Positions 7,625 through 14,178 of a stretch of DNA of 15,491 nucleotides are shown piece after piece; the stretch's first letter is position 1; the number at the start of each line of letters is the position of its first letter. A program made the translations under genes and the position numbers. The notes under the pieces are model-generated. The model was not told where the DNA came from. It ran no database searches and saw only the letters and a list, made by a program, of their open reading frames with translations. The DNA lies in the NCBI GenBank assembly GCA_913052425.1, contig CAJXEG010000013.1, positions 1 to 15,491 on the forward strand, read 5' to 3'. This DNA comes from an uncultured Flavobacteriaceae bacterium. Its GTDB lineage: Bacteria > Bacteroidota > Bacteroidia > Flavobacteriales > Flavobacteriaceae.

Positions 7625-8728
7625 ATGAAAAAGATTACTCCAAAAGTAATACTGCTATTGCTCAAGACATTTCCCTTGTGGATTTACGCACAAGATCAAC
7701 CTTTTTTTATAGCCCCCGAGGGACAATCGGTTGTCAGTACCGACCTTCACATCCACACCACCTTTTCCGATGGCTCAGTTTGGCCCAACATCAGAGTAGA
7801 AGAAGCGCTGAAAGAAGGACTGGATCTGATCTCTATTACAGATCACTTAGAATATCAACCCCACCGCGATGACCTTCCCAATCCCGATAGAAATCGATCC
7901 TTCGACATCGCAAACGGGATAGCCAAAAAATCAAAACTTACTGTGATCAGAGGTGCAGAGATCACTCGTTCCATGCCGCCCGGACATCTCAATGCCGTAT
8001 TCATTCAAGATGCCAATAAACTTTTATTCCCGGATGATCCCATTGCGGGAATAGAAGAAGCCAATCGTCAAAAGGGGTTTGTTTTTTGGAACCACCCCAA
8101 TTGGGAAGCACAACGTAAAGATGGAATAGCTAAGCTGGATCCGATGCACGTCGAGCTCATTGAAAGAAAACTCCTACACGGAATCGAAGTGGTCAATTTC
8201 ACCACCTTTTCCGAAGAGGCCATTGAAATCGCCTTGGAAAACAACCTCACCATGCTAGGGACTTCAGATGTTCACAAGCTGACTGCATGGGATTTTGACA
8301 TTCCACATGGAGGTCACAGACCTATGACATTTGTTATCTCCAAAGACAACAGCCCCAAAGAAGTCAAAAAAGCCCTCTTTGAGGGCAAAACAATGGTTTG
8401 GTTCAAAGAGCTGATGATTGGTAAGGAAGAATACCTCCTTGAGGTGGTTAAGGCCAATATCTCCGCATCCTCTCCCAGCTACAAATACGATGAATTGATC
8501 GCCAAAGTTACTCTAAAAAATCACTCGGCCAATACCCTACACCTAAAATATACAGGACCCTTTACCTTTCATCAAGACGGTACCATTTTCAAAATTGAAC
8601 CCTACGGTGAAAAAAGTTTAGATGTAAAGACCTTGGAAATAAAAACCTCTTTCGAGCTTCCATTCGAATTGCTCAATAGCGTTATTGGACGCAAAAAATA
8701 CCTTAGCTTCTCTATTAAAACACAATAG
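7625..8728 (+). CDS. Secreted PHP-domain phosphoesterase (Sb-PDE-like)
   Basis: A 367-residue protein with a signal peptide at residues 1-22 (KVILLLLKTFPLWIYAQ, cleavage likely after YAQ). The PHP metallo-phosphoesterase domain follows at about 35-260. Its metal-binding residues are visible: H42 and H44 in DLHIHTTFSDG, D73 and H74 in ITDH, E112 in RGAEITRS, H121, H157 in WNHPNW, and D215 and H217 in GTSDVHK. PHP domains cleave phosphate esters with two or three metal ions; this secreted form resembles the Sb-PDE-type phosphodiesterases widespread in Bacteroidota. Residues about 265-367 look like a beta-rich accessory domain (HLKYTGPFTFHQDG). The role may be phosphate recovery from extracellular phosphodiesters. 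The next gene begins 5 bp after its stop, so they form an operon. Confidence 0.82.
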   Translation: MKKITPKVILLLLKTFPLWIYAQDQPFFIAPEGQSVVSTDLHIHTTFSDGSVWPNIRVEEALKEGLDLISITDHLEYQPHRDDLPNPDRNRSFDIANGIAKKSKLTVIRGAEITRSMPPGHLNAVFIQDANKLLFPDDPIAGIEEANRQKGFVFWNHPNWEAQRKDGIAKLDPMHVELIERKLLHGIEVVNFTTFSEEAIEIALENNLTMLGTSDVHKLTAWDFDIPHGGHRPMTFVISKDNSPKEVKKALFEGKTMVWFKELMIGKEEYLLEVVKANISASSPSYKYDELIAKVTLKNHSANTLHLKYTGPFTFHQDGTIFKIEPYGEKSLDVKTLEIKTSFELPFELLNSVIGRKKYLSFSIKTQ

Positions 8729-8733
8729 TATTT

Positions 8734-9573
8734 TTGAAAACTTTAATTCAACTGCACTGCCTTCTACTGCTTTTTTATGGTCCAAAAAACAGCACAAAAC
8801 TACTGGCACAGACTGTCGTATATGAGACCCAACTCCCCGAAAAAATAGAGGAAACCTCGGGCATAGAGTTTTTTAAAAACGACTTACTCACTCACAATGA
8901 TTCCGGAGGAAAGCCCAACTTGTATCGCTTTACTGAACAGGGAGACCTTATAAATAAATACCTCATCGAAGGCGCTGAAAATAACGACTGGGAAGACATT
9001 GCGCAAGATAAAAATTACCTCTATATCTCAGACAGTGGAAATAACAAAGGAAAAAGAAAAAACCTCAACATCCTGATCGTTGATCCCAAGAGGGATTTTA
9101 AGAAAATTGGAGCAATAACATTCAACTACCGCGACCAACAAAATTTTGAAAAAAGGAAAAAACACCCTTTTGATGCAGAGGCCTTGGTCGCCACCCAAGA
9201 AGTGTTGGTCTTGTTTTCCAAGAATCGAAAAACCTCTACCACTGAGCTGTACTCCATTCCCAAAACCTCTGGAAATTACACCTTGAGCCCCAAAAAATCT
9301 TTTGATGTACAATCGCTGATTACGGGAGCTGATTATCACCACCGCCTCAGGTTGGTTGCCCTAGTGGGCTATATCCAATCCGGAGAACAATTTCTATACA
9401 CCCTCAGTTCATTTGATATGGAAAATCTAAAACAAGTCAAAATGAAAAAATTCAAATTGCCTTTAGATGGAAAACAAGTTGAAGCCATTAAAATCATCGA
9501 TCAAAACAACTTTTGGATTACCAGCGAAGGTGAGGGCGAAAGTTTTCCCATGTTGTATAAAATTCAACTTTAG
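8734..9573 (+). CDS. Secreted propeller-like protein of unknown function
   Basis: A 279-residue protein beginning at TTG 8734, chosen because a TAA in the same frame at 8716-8718 leaves no ATG nearby and the start is 5 bp after the PHP stop. Residues about 3-27 resemble a signal peptide (LIQLHCLLLLFYG...LLAQ). The body has motifs ETSGIEFFKNDLLTHNDSGG, NDWEDIAQDKNYLYISDSGN and FDAEALV, seen in secreted Bacteroidota proteins that resemble beta-propellers of the SdiA-regulated or esterase-like-phytase kind. Repeated acidic strand ends (HNDSGG, SDSGN) could bind calcium. I cannot assign a reaction. Being coupled to a secreted phosphodiesterase, a helper or phosphoesterase role is possible but inferred. 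Its end overlaps the convergent GT4 gene by 4 bp. Confidence 0.7.
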   Translation: MKTLIQLHCLLLLFYGPKNSTKLLAQTVVYETQLPEKIEETSGIEFFKNDLLTHNDSGGKPNLYRFTEQGDLINKYLIEGAENNDWEDIAQDKNYLYISDSGNNKGKRKNLNILIVDPKRDFKKIGAITFNYRDQQNFEKRKKHPFDAEALVATQEVLVLFSKNRKTSTTELYSIPKTSGNYTLSPKKSFDVQSLITGADYHHRLRLVALVGYIQSGEQFLYTLSSFDMENLKQVKMKKFKLPLDGKQVEAIKIIDQNNFWITSEGEGESFPMLYKIQL

Positions 9574-10658
9574 TCCTGCCCCGTCAAATAACGTTCAATC
9601 TTTTGAAAAATTTTAGCCGATTCAAAGTGATCCGCCACAAAAGTTCTACCTGCTTTTCCCATGGCTTTTCGTTCCCCTGGATGCTGGTACAAATAAACGA
9701 TCTTATCACAAAAGGCAGCAACATCATGCGGTGGTGTCAAATGACCAGTCGCTTCACTGATCACCTCGCCATTGCTGCTAATATCGAATGCAATGACAGG
9801 AAGTTCACTCAAAGAAGCCTCGACAATGACATATCCAAAACCCTCCCACAAAGATGGCAAAAGAAAAATATCCGATGACATGAGCAAATCCTTGGGATTG
9901 TCCAGAAAACCCACAAATTGAAAAACATCTGTCAGATCATTTTCATCAACAAGCGATTTGAGCTTCAACTCCTGAGAACCTTTTCCACCGATTAAAAATT
10001 CAAAAGGAATATCCCTTTTTTTCAATTCTATGGCCACAGGAATCAGAAACTCAAAATTCTTTTGAGGTTCCAACCTTCCCAAAGCACCCAATACAAAAGC
10101 GGATTTTTGTTTCGGTTGAAGCACTTCAAAATCTTTCTCCAAAAAACTTTGAATGTCAATACCGTTGGGGATGACTGTGATTTTATCAGGATCAACCAAT
10201 GAAGTGCCATTGGATAGAATTGCTTTTTTGGTCGCCTGTGAATTCGTCAAAATTCCTGTTACCACCTTTTGATACAGGTAGCGATTAATAAAATAATTTT
10301 TAACCGTTCGATCACTCCCCCGTCTAAAAATAATATTTTTAACCCCTGCCATCCGAGCCGAAATCCCTCCGCATTTTAAATCACGTGAAAGATTTAAAAC
10401 CACTGTATCAACCCGATTTGACCGAAAAAAATTTGCCAATTTGAGCAATACAAACGGGTTTAAAACACTCAAATTTTTCAAAACTACATGAAAAACCGCC
10501 ATGCCTTCTTTTCGGGCGCGTTCGCCCAAAACAGCTCCGGGTTGGGTAATGACCATTACATCATGTCCTTTGGATCGAAGATGCAAGGCCATGTCCAGAT
10601 GCCATCGCTCTCCACCGCCCCACTGGTCTACAGTATTAAAAAAACAAAATGATTTCAA
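9570..10658 (-). CDS. Family 4 glycosyltransferase
   Basis: A 362-residue GT-B fold enzyme. The N-terminal acceptor domain starts with the strand SFCFFNTVDQWGGGERWHLDMA, including the glycine loop of this fold. The donor domain starts near 175 with VLGALGRLEPQKNFEFLI and contains the retaining GT4 signature E272-GFGYVIV-E280, which contacts the nucleotide-sugar. Typical members transfer a sugar from a UDP-, GDP- or ADP-sugar onto lipopolysaccharide core, O-antigen or capsule at the cytoplasmic face. Donor and acceptor cannot be read here. The start is TTG at 10658-10656; the frame has no ATG between the upstream TGA and this codon. A perfect palindrome touches this start. It is divergent from a GT9 gene, supporting a surface-glycan role, and overlaps the propeller-like gene convergently by 4 bp. 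Confidence 0.87.
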   Translation of the reverse strand: MKSFCFFNTVDQWGGGERWHLDMALHLRSKGHDVMVITQPGAVLGERARKEGMAVFHVVLKNLSVLNPFVLLKLANFFRSNRVDTVVLNLSRDLKCGGISARMAGVKNIIFRRGSDRTVKNYFINRYLYQKVVTGILTNSQATKKAILSNGTSLVDPDKITVIPNGIDIQSFLEKDFEVLQPKQKSAFVLGALGRLEPQKNFEFLIPVAIELKKRDIPFEFLIGGKGSQELKLKSLVDENDLTDVFQFVGFLDNPKDLLMSSDIFLLPSLWEGFGYVIVEASLSELPVIAFDISSNGEVISEATGHLTPPHDVAAFCDKIVYLYQHPGERKAMGKAGRTFVADHFESAKIFQKIERYLTGQD

Positions 10659-10685
10659 GATTACTAAATATAGTAATCAAGATTA
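10656..10685 (-). repeat. Inverted and direct repeat at the GT4 start
   Basis: GATTACTA (10659-10666) and TAGTAATC (10671-10678) form a perfect 8-bp inverted repeat around AATA, ending one base before the TTG start of the GT4 gene. The octamer CAAGATTA also occurs twice in direct orientation, at 10656-10663 and 10678-10685. In the mRNA this would be a hairpin directly against the initiation codon; as DNA it could be an operator. Nothing shows which, and the arms are AT-rich. Confidence 0.45.
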
Positions 10686-10711
10686 AGCAAAAAAATCAAG
10701 AGAATAAAGGA

Positions 10712-10894
10712 TCAATCTCTTTTTTGGTAAATCTTGGTGGTAGGATCTTCAAAAACTGATATCCTTTGAAAAGCCAATTCCCAGTTTTCGAGACTGTCCA
10801 TCACCTGAGTGTTTCGAACATTGCCAGAGTTAAAATAATTCCTTTTGTCACGGCTTTTATGGAAGATCGATCTGTAATGAGGAAGACATTTTGA
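10712..10894 (-). pseudogene. Decayed C-terminal coding fragment in the GT4-GT9 gap
   Basis: On the minus strand a frame is open for 60 codons between TAG (10897-10895) and TGA (10714-10712). It contains FNSGNVRNTQVMDSLENW and ends FEDPTTKIYQKRD, which reads like the charged tail of a real protein, but the only ATG is well inside it. Upstream of the TAG the same frame reads SYIVQELTAPKVV before another stop, suggesting a decayed longer gene. I do not recognise the family. The rest of the 364-bp gap (10659-11022) holds the palindrome next to GT4 and an AT-rich stretch before GT9, with a weak promoter-like TTG (10978) and TATTTTAA (10999) 18 bases apart. Confidence 0.3.
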
Positions 10895-11022
10895 CTAAAG
10901 TACTACCTTTGGGGCAGTCAATTCTTGCACAATATAAGAAGCAAAAATTTGGAGTTATAGTTAATTTTTATAATAAATTGACCCGCCCCTATCTAACATA
11001 TTTTAATTAATCTATTGGGTTT

Positions 11023-12132
11023 ATGAATTTTAAAAAGGTTTTACCTAAAAACAAATCGGGAATTAGGATTCTGGTCATTCAACAAAAAATGATTGGGGAT
11101 GTACTGATCAGCACCTTGATTTGCAAAAATTTAAAACTTTGGAAACCTGGCATACGCATCTATTTTGTAGCCAATCGTCATACGTTGGATGTTATTCGCA
11201 ACAACCCTTATATTGATGAGATCATCGTTTTCGAAGACCATTTCAAAAAAGATAAATGGGGGCTTTTTCAGTTTTTACGCCAGCAGGGAAAAAAAAGATA
11301 CGATTATATCATTGATGCCTATGGAAAACTTGAAAGCTTATTGATTTGTTTGTTCACTCCTGCTCAGCACAAAATCGGTTTTAAAAAAATTCACTCTTCT
11401 TTAGTATACAGTCATGCGGTCAAATTAAAGAACGTTCAGGAAGACGCGCTTCAATTATCGATCAAAAACAGGTTTCAATTGTTGGAACCCATCATGGGAG
11501 ATTTTCCAAAAAATAGCGAAGTTGAAATTCATCTGACCCCCGAAGAGATTGCTAGCAGTAGGGAACGAATGGACGCTGTTTTGGGCAAGGGAAATCAAGC
11601 CATCATGCTTTCTGCTTTGGGCAGCAGTAAAAACAAAAGCTACCCTTTTGAGTATATGGCCCGGCTGATGGATACTGCCTTTCATACCACAAAGCTCCCA
11701 TTCATACTCAATTACCGTCCCGATCAAAAGGAACAAATTGACGCACTGATCGATCAACTGCAACCAACCACCCAAAAAGCAGTGACGAAATCATTGACCC
11801 CAAATTCGTTAAGAGATTATATGGCTACCGCCTACCATTGCCGGGCTGTGGTGGGCAATGAGGGAGGAGCCATCAATATTGCCAAAGGACTCAACAAGCC
11901 CACTTTTGCAATTTTTTCCCCCGTAATTGACCCTTCGGGCTGGCATACCGAAATTCCCAATCAATGTATGGCAGTGAATCTTAAAACATTTTTTCCCAAT
12001 ACCTTCGATTACAGTGACCACCGAAAAATCGCTAAAGACCCGAAAAAAGTATTGGCACTCTACAAAATGCTAAAGCCCGAGCTTTTTGAAAAATCGTGGA
12101 TCGATTTTCTAAAAAGTGCTATTTCTAAGTAG
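11023..12132 (+). CDS. Family 9 glycosyltransferase (heptosyltransferase-like)
   Basis: A 369-residue GT-B protein of the ADP-heptose:LPS heptosyltransferase family. RILVIQQKMIGDVLISTLI (residues about 15-33, with the family GD pair) is the N-terminal nucleotide-fold strand and acceptor helix. The C-terminal domain has MLSALGSSKNKSYPFEYMARL near residue 190 and the donor-binding motif AVVGNEGGAINIAKGLNKPTFAIFSP around 272-297; family members more often have D-S-G or D-T-G where this has E-G-G. It would act in the cytoplasm at the inner membrane, adding heptose or a related sugar to the lipid A-core. The ATG at 11023 fits the fold start. It is divergent from the GT4 gene and is followed by a hairpin with a T run that ends its transcript. 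Confidence 0.85.
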   Translation: MNFKKVLPKNKSGIRILVIQQKMIGDVLISTLICKNLKLWKPGIRIYFVANRHTLDVIRNNPYIDEIIVFEDHFKKDKWGLFQFLRQQGKKRYDYIIDAYGKLESLLICLFTPAQHKIGFKKIHSSLVYSHAVKLKNVQEDALQLSIKNRFQLLEPIMGDFPKNSEVEIHLTPEEIASSRERMDAVLGKGNQAIMLSALGSSKNKSYPFEYMARLMDTAFHTTKLPFILNYRPDQKEQIDALIDQLQPTTQKAVTKSLTPNSLRDYMATAYHCRAVVGNEGGAINIAKGLNKPTFAIFSPVIDPSGWHTEIPNQCMAVNLKTFFPNTFDYSDHRKIAKDPKKVLALYKMLKPELFEKSWIDFLKSAISK

Positions 12133-12183
12133 ATTTATTTTGTAAATAATTTTTTGGCTTTTTTAAAGATTATTTTGTTAGAA

Positions 12184-12218
12184 ACACCATTTTAAAAAAA
12201 AAGAAGGTGTAATTTTTT
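12184..12218 (+). terminator. Intrinsic terminator after the GT9 gene
   Basis: ACACC (12184-12188) pairs with GGTGT (12206-12210); the T stretch at 12190-12193 can pair further with AAGAA before the right arm. TTTTTT follows at 12213-12218. It lies 51 bases after the GT9 stop. A weaker AT-only hairpin, ATTTA-TTTTG-TAAAT, sits at 12133-12147. Confidence 0.6.
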
Positions 12219-12247
12219 CGTTTTAGGAGTTTTTAAACTTAATTTTG
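12217..12247 (+). promoter_or_regulatory. Candidate Bacteroidota promoter for a small RNA
   Basis: TAATTTTG at 12240-12247 matches the Bacteroidota -7 consensus TAnnTTTG exactly. The -33 element would fall at about 12217-12220, where TTCG is only a partial match to TTTG; the spacer is 19 bases. Transcription would start near 12253. No protein start codon with a sensible frame follows before the next terminator, so a non-coding transcript is the natural reading. Confidence 0.4.
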
Positions 12248-12252
12248 AACAC

Positions 12253-12316
12253 TTGATTCATTCTTTGAATTGATTTATGGTTAATAGATGGGCATCTTTT
12301 TAGGTGCCTTTTTTTT
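12253..12316 (+). ncRNA. Candidate small RNA, about 64 nt
   Basis: Between the consensus-like -7 box and a clear terminator lies a compact unit. GATTCA (12255-12260) pairs with TGAATT (12266-12271, one G-U pair) around a 5-base loop, then a single-stranded AT-rich linker, then the terminator hairpin at 12291-12316. Two hairpins with a linker ending in a T run is the usual shape of a short regulatory RNA. No known RNA family was recognised, and the call rests on promoter and terminator placement only. Confidence 0.33.
12291..12316 (+). terminator. Intrinsic terminator
   Basis: GGCATC (12291-12296) pairs with GGTGCC (12303-12308) through five Watson-Crick pairs and one G-U pair, around a TTTTTA loop, and is followed by eight T residues (12309-12316). 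This is a textbook plus-strand terminator. Confidence 0.7.
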
Positions 12317-12384
12317 GTCCTCTATTTTAACTTCCATTTAACCTCCCTTTACCAATTCTTTAACAAATCATGGAGTACCTTTAT

Positions 12385-12410
12385 AATGAAACTTTAATAA
12401 GCTTCATTTT
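12385..12410 (+). terminator. Intrinsic terminator-like hairpin
   Basis: AATGAA (12385-12390) pairs with TTCATT (12403-12408), and inside it CTT (12392-12394) pairs with AAG (12399-12401) around TAAT, with a single A-C mismatch. A T-rich tail follows. The stem is AT-rich, so termination may be weak. Confidence 0.5.
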
Positions 12411-12428
12411 TGTTTGTTTAATTGGTTT

Positions 12429-12466
12429 AACCCGCGAAAGTTATAGGTAGACTTAGCGGGTTTTTT
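12429..12466 (+). terminator. Intrinsic terminator with extended stem
   Basis: AACCCGC (12429-12435) pairs perfectly with GCGGGTT (12456-12462), and inside it AAGT (12438-12441) pairs with ACTT (12451-12454), leaving a small internal loop and a 9-base apical loop. Six T residues span 12461-12466. The T run favours the plus strand, although the convergent SET gene ends 18 bases further on and could also use the hairpin. Confidence 0.7.
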
Positions 12467-12484
12467 CATGAATCACGTTAAGGT

Positions 12485-12853
12485 TTATTGAGAAATCTCG
12501 TATTCAAACTCCCAGTTGGGGTTGTCCAGTTTGTTGATGATATACTTTATGGTAATTTCCTGACCCTCAACAATACGTTTGAGCGCTTCAATGCGAATGT
12601 GTCTTAACTTTCCCATTTCCTTGTCCTGATCAGCCACCATTGCTTTACAATTAGGAATCTCATGGTGATTGATAAAACCACCCAAAGGCAAGCGAATGTA
12701 TCCGTCGGGAAAACGCTCGTCGAAAATATGTGAAATGCCCAGATCAAAACCTTCGGGTAAATCCCGAGTGGCAAAAACCCCCAAGCCTTCAATCTTACTT
12801 TCCTTAATGGTCAAAAAATCCGGTAAAGGACGCCAAGTCGTTTTTTTTATCAT
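12485..12853 (-). CDS. Small SET-domain protein (putative lysine methyltransferase)
   Basis: A 122-residue protein consisting of little more than a SET domain. KIEGLGVFATRDLPEGFDLG (residues 20-39) is the N-terminal SET motif with the glycine loop that binds S-adenosylmethionine. GGFINHHEIPNC (58-69) corresponds to the family RFxNHxxxPN motif that closes the cofactor pocket, with N62, H63 and N68 kept. The end IEALKRIVEGQEITIKY (88-104) has the family's GEE-type loop and the tyrosine Y104. No pre-SET or post-SET cysteine cluster is present, as is usual for compact bacterial members. Bacterial SET proteins methylate lysines on ribosomal or nucleoid proteins in the few studied cases; the target here is unknown. 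It is transcribed alone toward the terminator cluster. Confidence 0.83.
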   Translation of the reverse strand: MIKKTTWRPLPDFLTIKESKIEGLGVFATRDLPEGFDLGISHIFDERFPDGYIRLPLGGFINHHEIPNCKAMVADQDKEMGKLRHIRIEALKRIVEGQEITIKYIINKLDNPNWEFEYEISQ

Positions 12854-12857
12854 GACT

Positions 12858-12956
12858 CTATTTTTTTAGAATTATCTGATCCTTAGGGATACTTCTTTCT
12901 TTTAGTTTTTTCACATAATCCTCCACATCAAACCGCGGAGGGTAAACTTTGCAAAT
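12858..12956 (-). pseudogene. Possible C-terminal coding remnant upstream of the SET gene
   Basis: On the minus strand a 32-codon frame is open between TGA (12959-12957) and TAG (12860-12858), with the reading VYPPRFDVEDYVKKLKERS followed by IPKDQIILKK. The charged helix-like pattern looks coding but there is no ATG and too little to name. It ends 4 bases before the SET start. It may be the tail of a deleted gene, or chance. Confidence 0.22.
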
Positions 12957-12996
12957 TCAACTATTAAAATTAATCATTTTACTTTAAAATAGGCTT

Positions 12997-14124
12997 TTAA
13001 AACTGCTTGAGTATCGACCTCAATACGGGTTCATAGGCATCGGCATAACGTATCATTCCAAGATCGCTGGGGTGAGAGCCGTCGGTTGCGCCTTCTCCGT
13101 CCTCGCCCAACAGATAATCTCCATCCATATAATACAGGTTTGCTATACCGGCATCAGTCAATTCAGCATAAGCTTTTTTGAGTGCTTCTCGGCTTTTTTG
13201 GTGGTGGGATTTTATTTGAGGGAAAAATGGAGTATTGGTAAAGCTTCGATCTTCAACCAGTAATATGGGGGTTTGGTCATGTGCCTCCCTTAATTCTTTA
13301 ACCAAGGGAACCGTTCGTTCTGAGACAGTCGTTTCGTTCATGTTGGGCAAGCAGTCAATCACATAGGCACAGGGGTCTTGCTCGGCCAACAAGGCGGCGA
13401 CCTCAGCCTCCATGCGTCCATTATTGGAGAATCCCAGATTGATGGTCGGTCGCCTTAATCTCCTGCCCAAAATAGCGGGAAAGGCCATACCAGGGCGCGA
13501 TGCACATGCACCCTGCATGATCGAAGTTCCATAAAAAAGTATGGATTTCTCCTTACGGGGAGCCAAAGCTTTAAAAGATTCACCTTTGGGGACACCCACC
13601 TCCAACGAATCTACTCCATTGTACAAAGGCAAATAGAGCGTATAACGACGGGATCCTGGAGCCAAGTCTTTGGCTATAGCAGTTTCTATCTCTTTTTTGT
13701 CTGGTCTAACGACTGCAACCCATCGGTCTATGCCCTGATTATCATTACCGTACAAATCCAAACCACTCACTCCTGTAGCTGGCATATGTGACATAGCCAA
13801 CCTGTCAAGATAAAGGCTATAGCGAACATATATATTGGGGGAATCCGAAACAAAACGCATACAAATACCGGCCGAATGACGGGAAAGATTCCATACCTCT
13901 TCCCGAACCGTTCCCTCGGCTTTGGAAGGAAATCGGTCAAAATATCTTTTGGTTTTGGACCAGCCTTTTCCCTCTATCCCTTTTTCTTTTACATCATACC
14001 AATCTATTGCATCCTCCGATATCAATGGTTTTTGTGCAAATAACGCCGGGGTTAGACCCAAGGTAATTGCACCTCCCACCAATTGAGTTGTAAACTGACG
14101 TCGACTATAATAGTTGCTTTTCAT
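12997..14124 (-). CDS. Tat-exported SGNH/GDSL-family hydrolase
   Basis: A 375-residue protein when started at ATG 14124-14122. An ATG 36 bases earlier (14160) is also in frame, but the inner start places the twin-arginine motif YSRRQF at residues 7-12 of a normal Tat signal ending near LFAQ. Residues about 35-185 form a beta-sandwich N-terminal domain. The SGNH hydrolase domain then shows block I in FYGTSIMQG with nucleophile S201, the SNNG motif near 233-236, the asparagine-rich PNMNE near 261-265, and block V DGSHPSDLG with D348 and H351. Such enzymes are esterases or carbohydrate deacetylases in the periplasm. The gene lies 54 bp after the symporter gene on the same strand, so a shared transcript and linked substrates are likely. 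Confidence 0.85.
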   Translation of the reverse strand: MKSNYYSRRQFTTQLVGGAITLGLTPALFAQKPLISEDAIDWYDVKEKGIEGKGWSKTKRYFDRFPSKAEGTVREEVWNLSRHSAGICMRFVSDSPNIYVRYSLYLDRLAMSHMPATGVSGLDLYGNDNQGIDRWVAVVRPDKKEIETAIAKDLAPGSRRYTLYLPLYNGVDSLEVGVPKGESFKALAPRKEKSILFYGTSIMQGACASRPGMAFPAILGRRLRRPTINLGFSNNGRMEAEVAALLAEQDPCAYVIDCLPNMNETTVSERTVPLVKELREAHDQTPILLVEDRSFTNTPFFPQIKSHHQKSREALKKAYAELTDAGIANLYYMDGDYLLGEDGEGATDGSHPSDLGMIRYADAYEPVLRSILKQF

Positions 14125-14178
14125 TAGTTGTATTATTAATTTATTGATGAATTCATACACAATACACGCTGAATTATT

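Noticed and set aside
7603..7872. 89-codon plus-strand frame starting ATG 7603
   Set aside because: It overlaps the signal peptide and first metal-binding motif of the PHP gene in another frame, and its product has no recognisable pattern.
9028..9342. 104-codon minus-strand frame inside the propeller-like gene
   Set aside because: The plus-strand frame has family-like motifs across the whole stretch; the minus frame has no start context or neighbours that fit.
12997..14160. Longer SGNH hydrolase with a start at 14160
   Set aside because: The extra 12 residues would sit ahead of a well-placed twin-arginine signal, so the inner ATG at 14124 is preferred; the longer form is not excluded.
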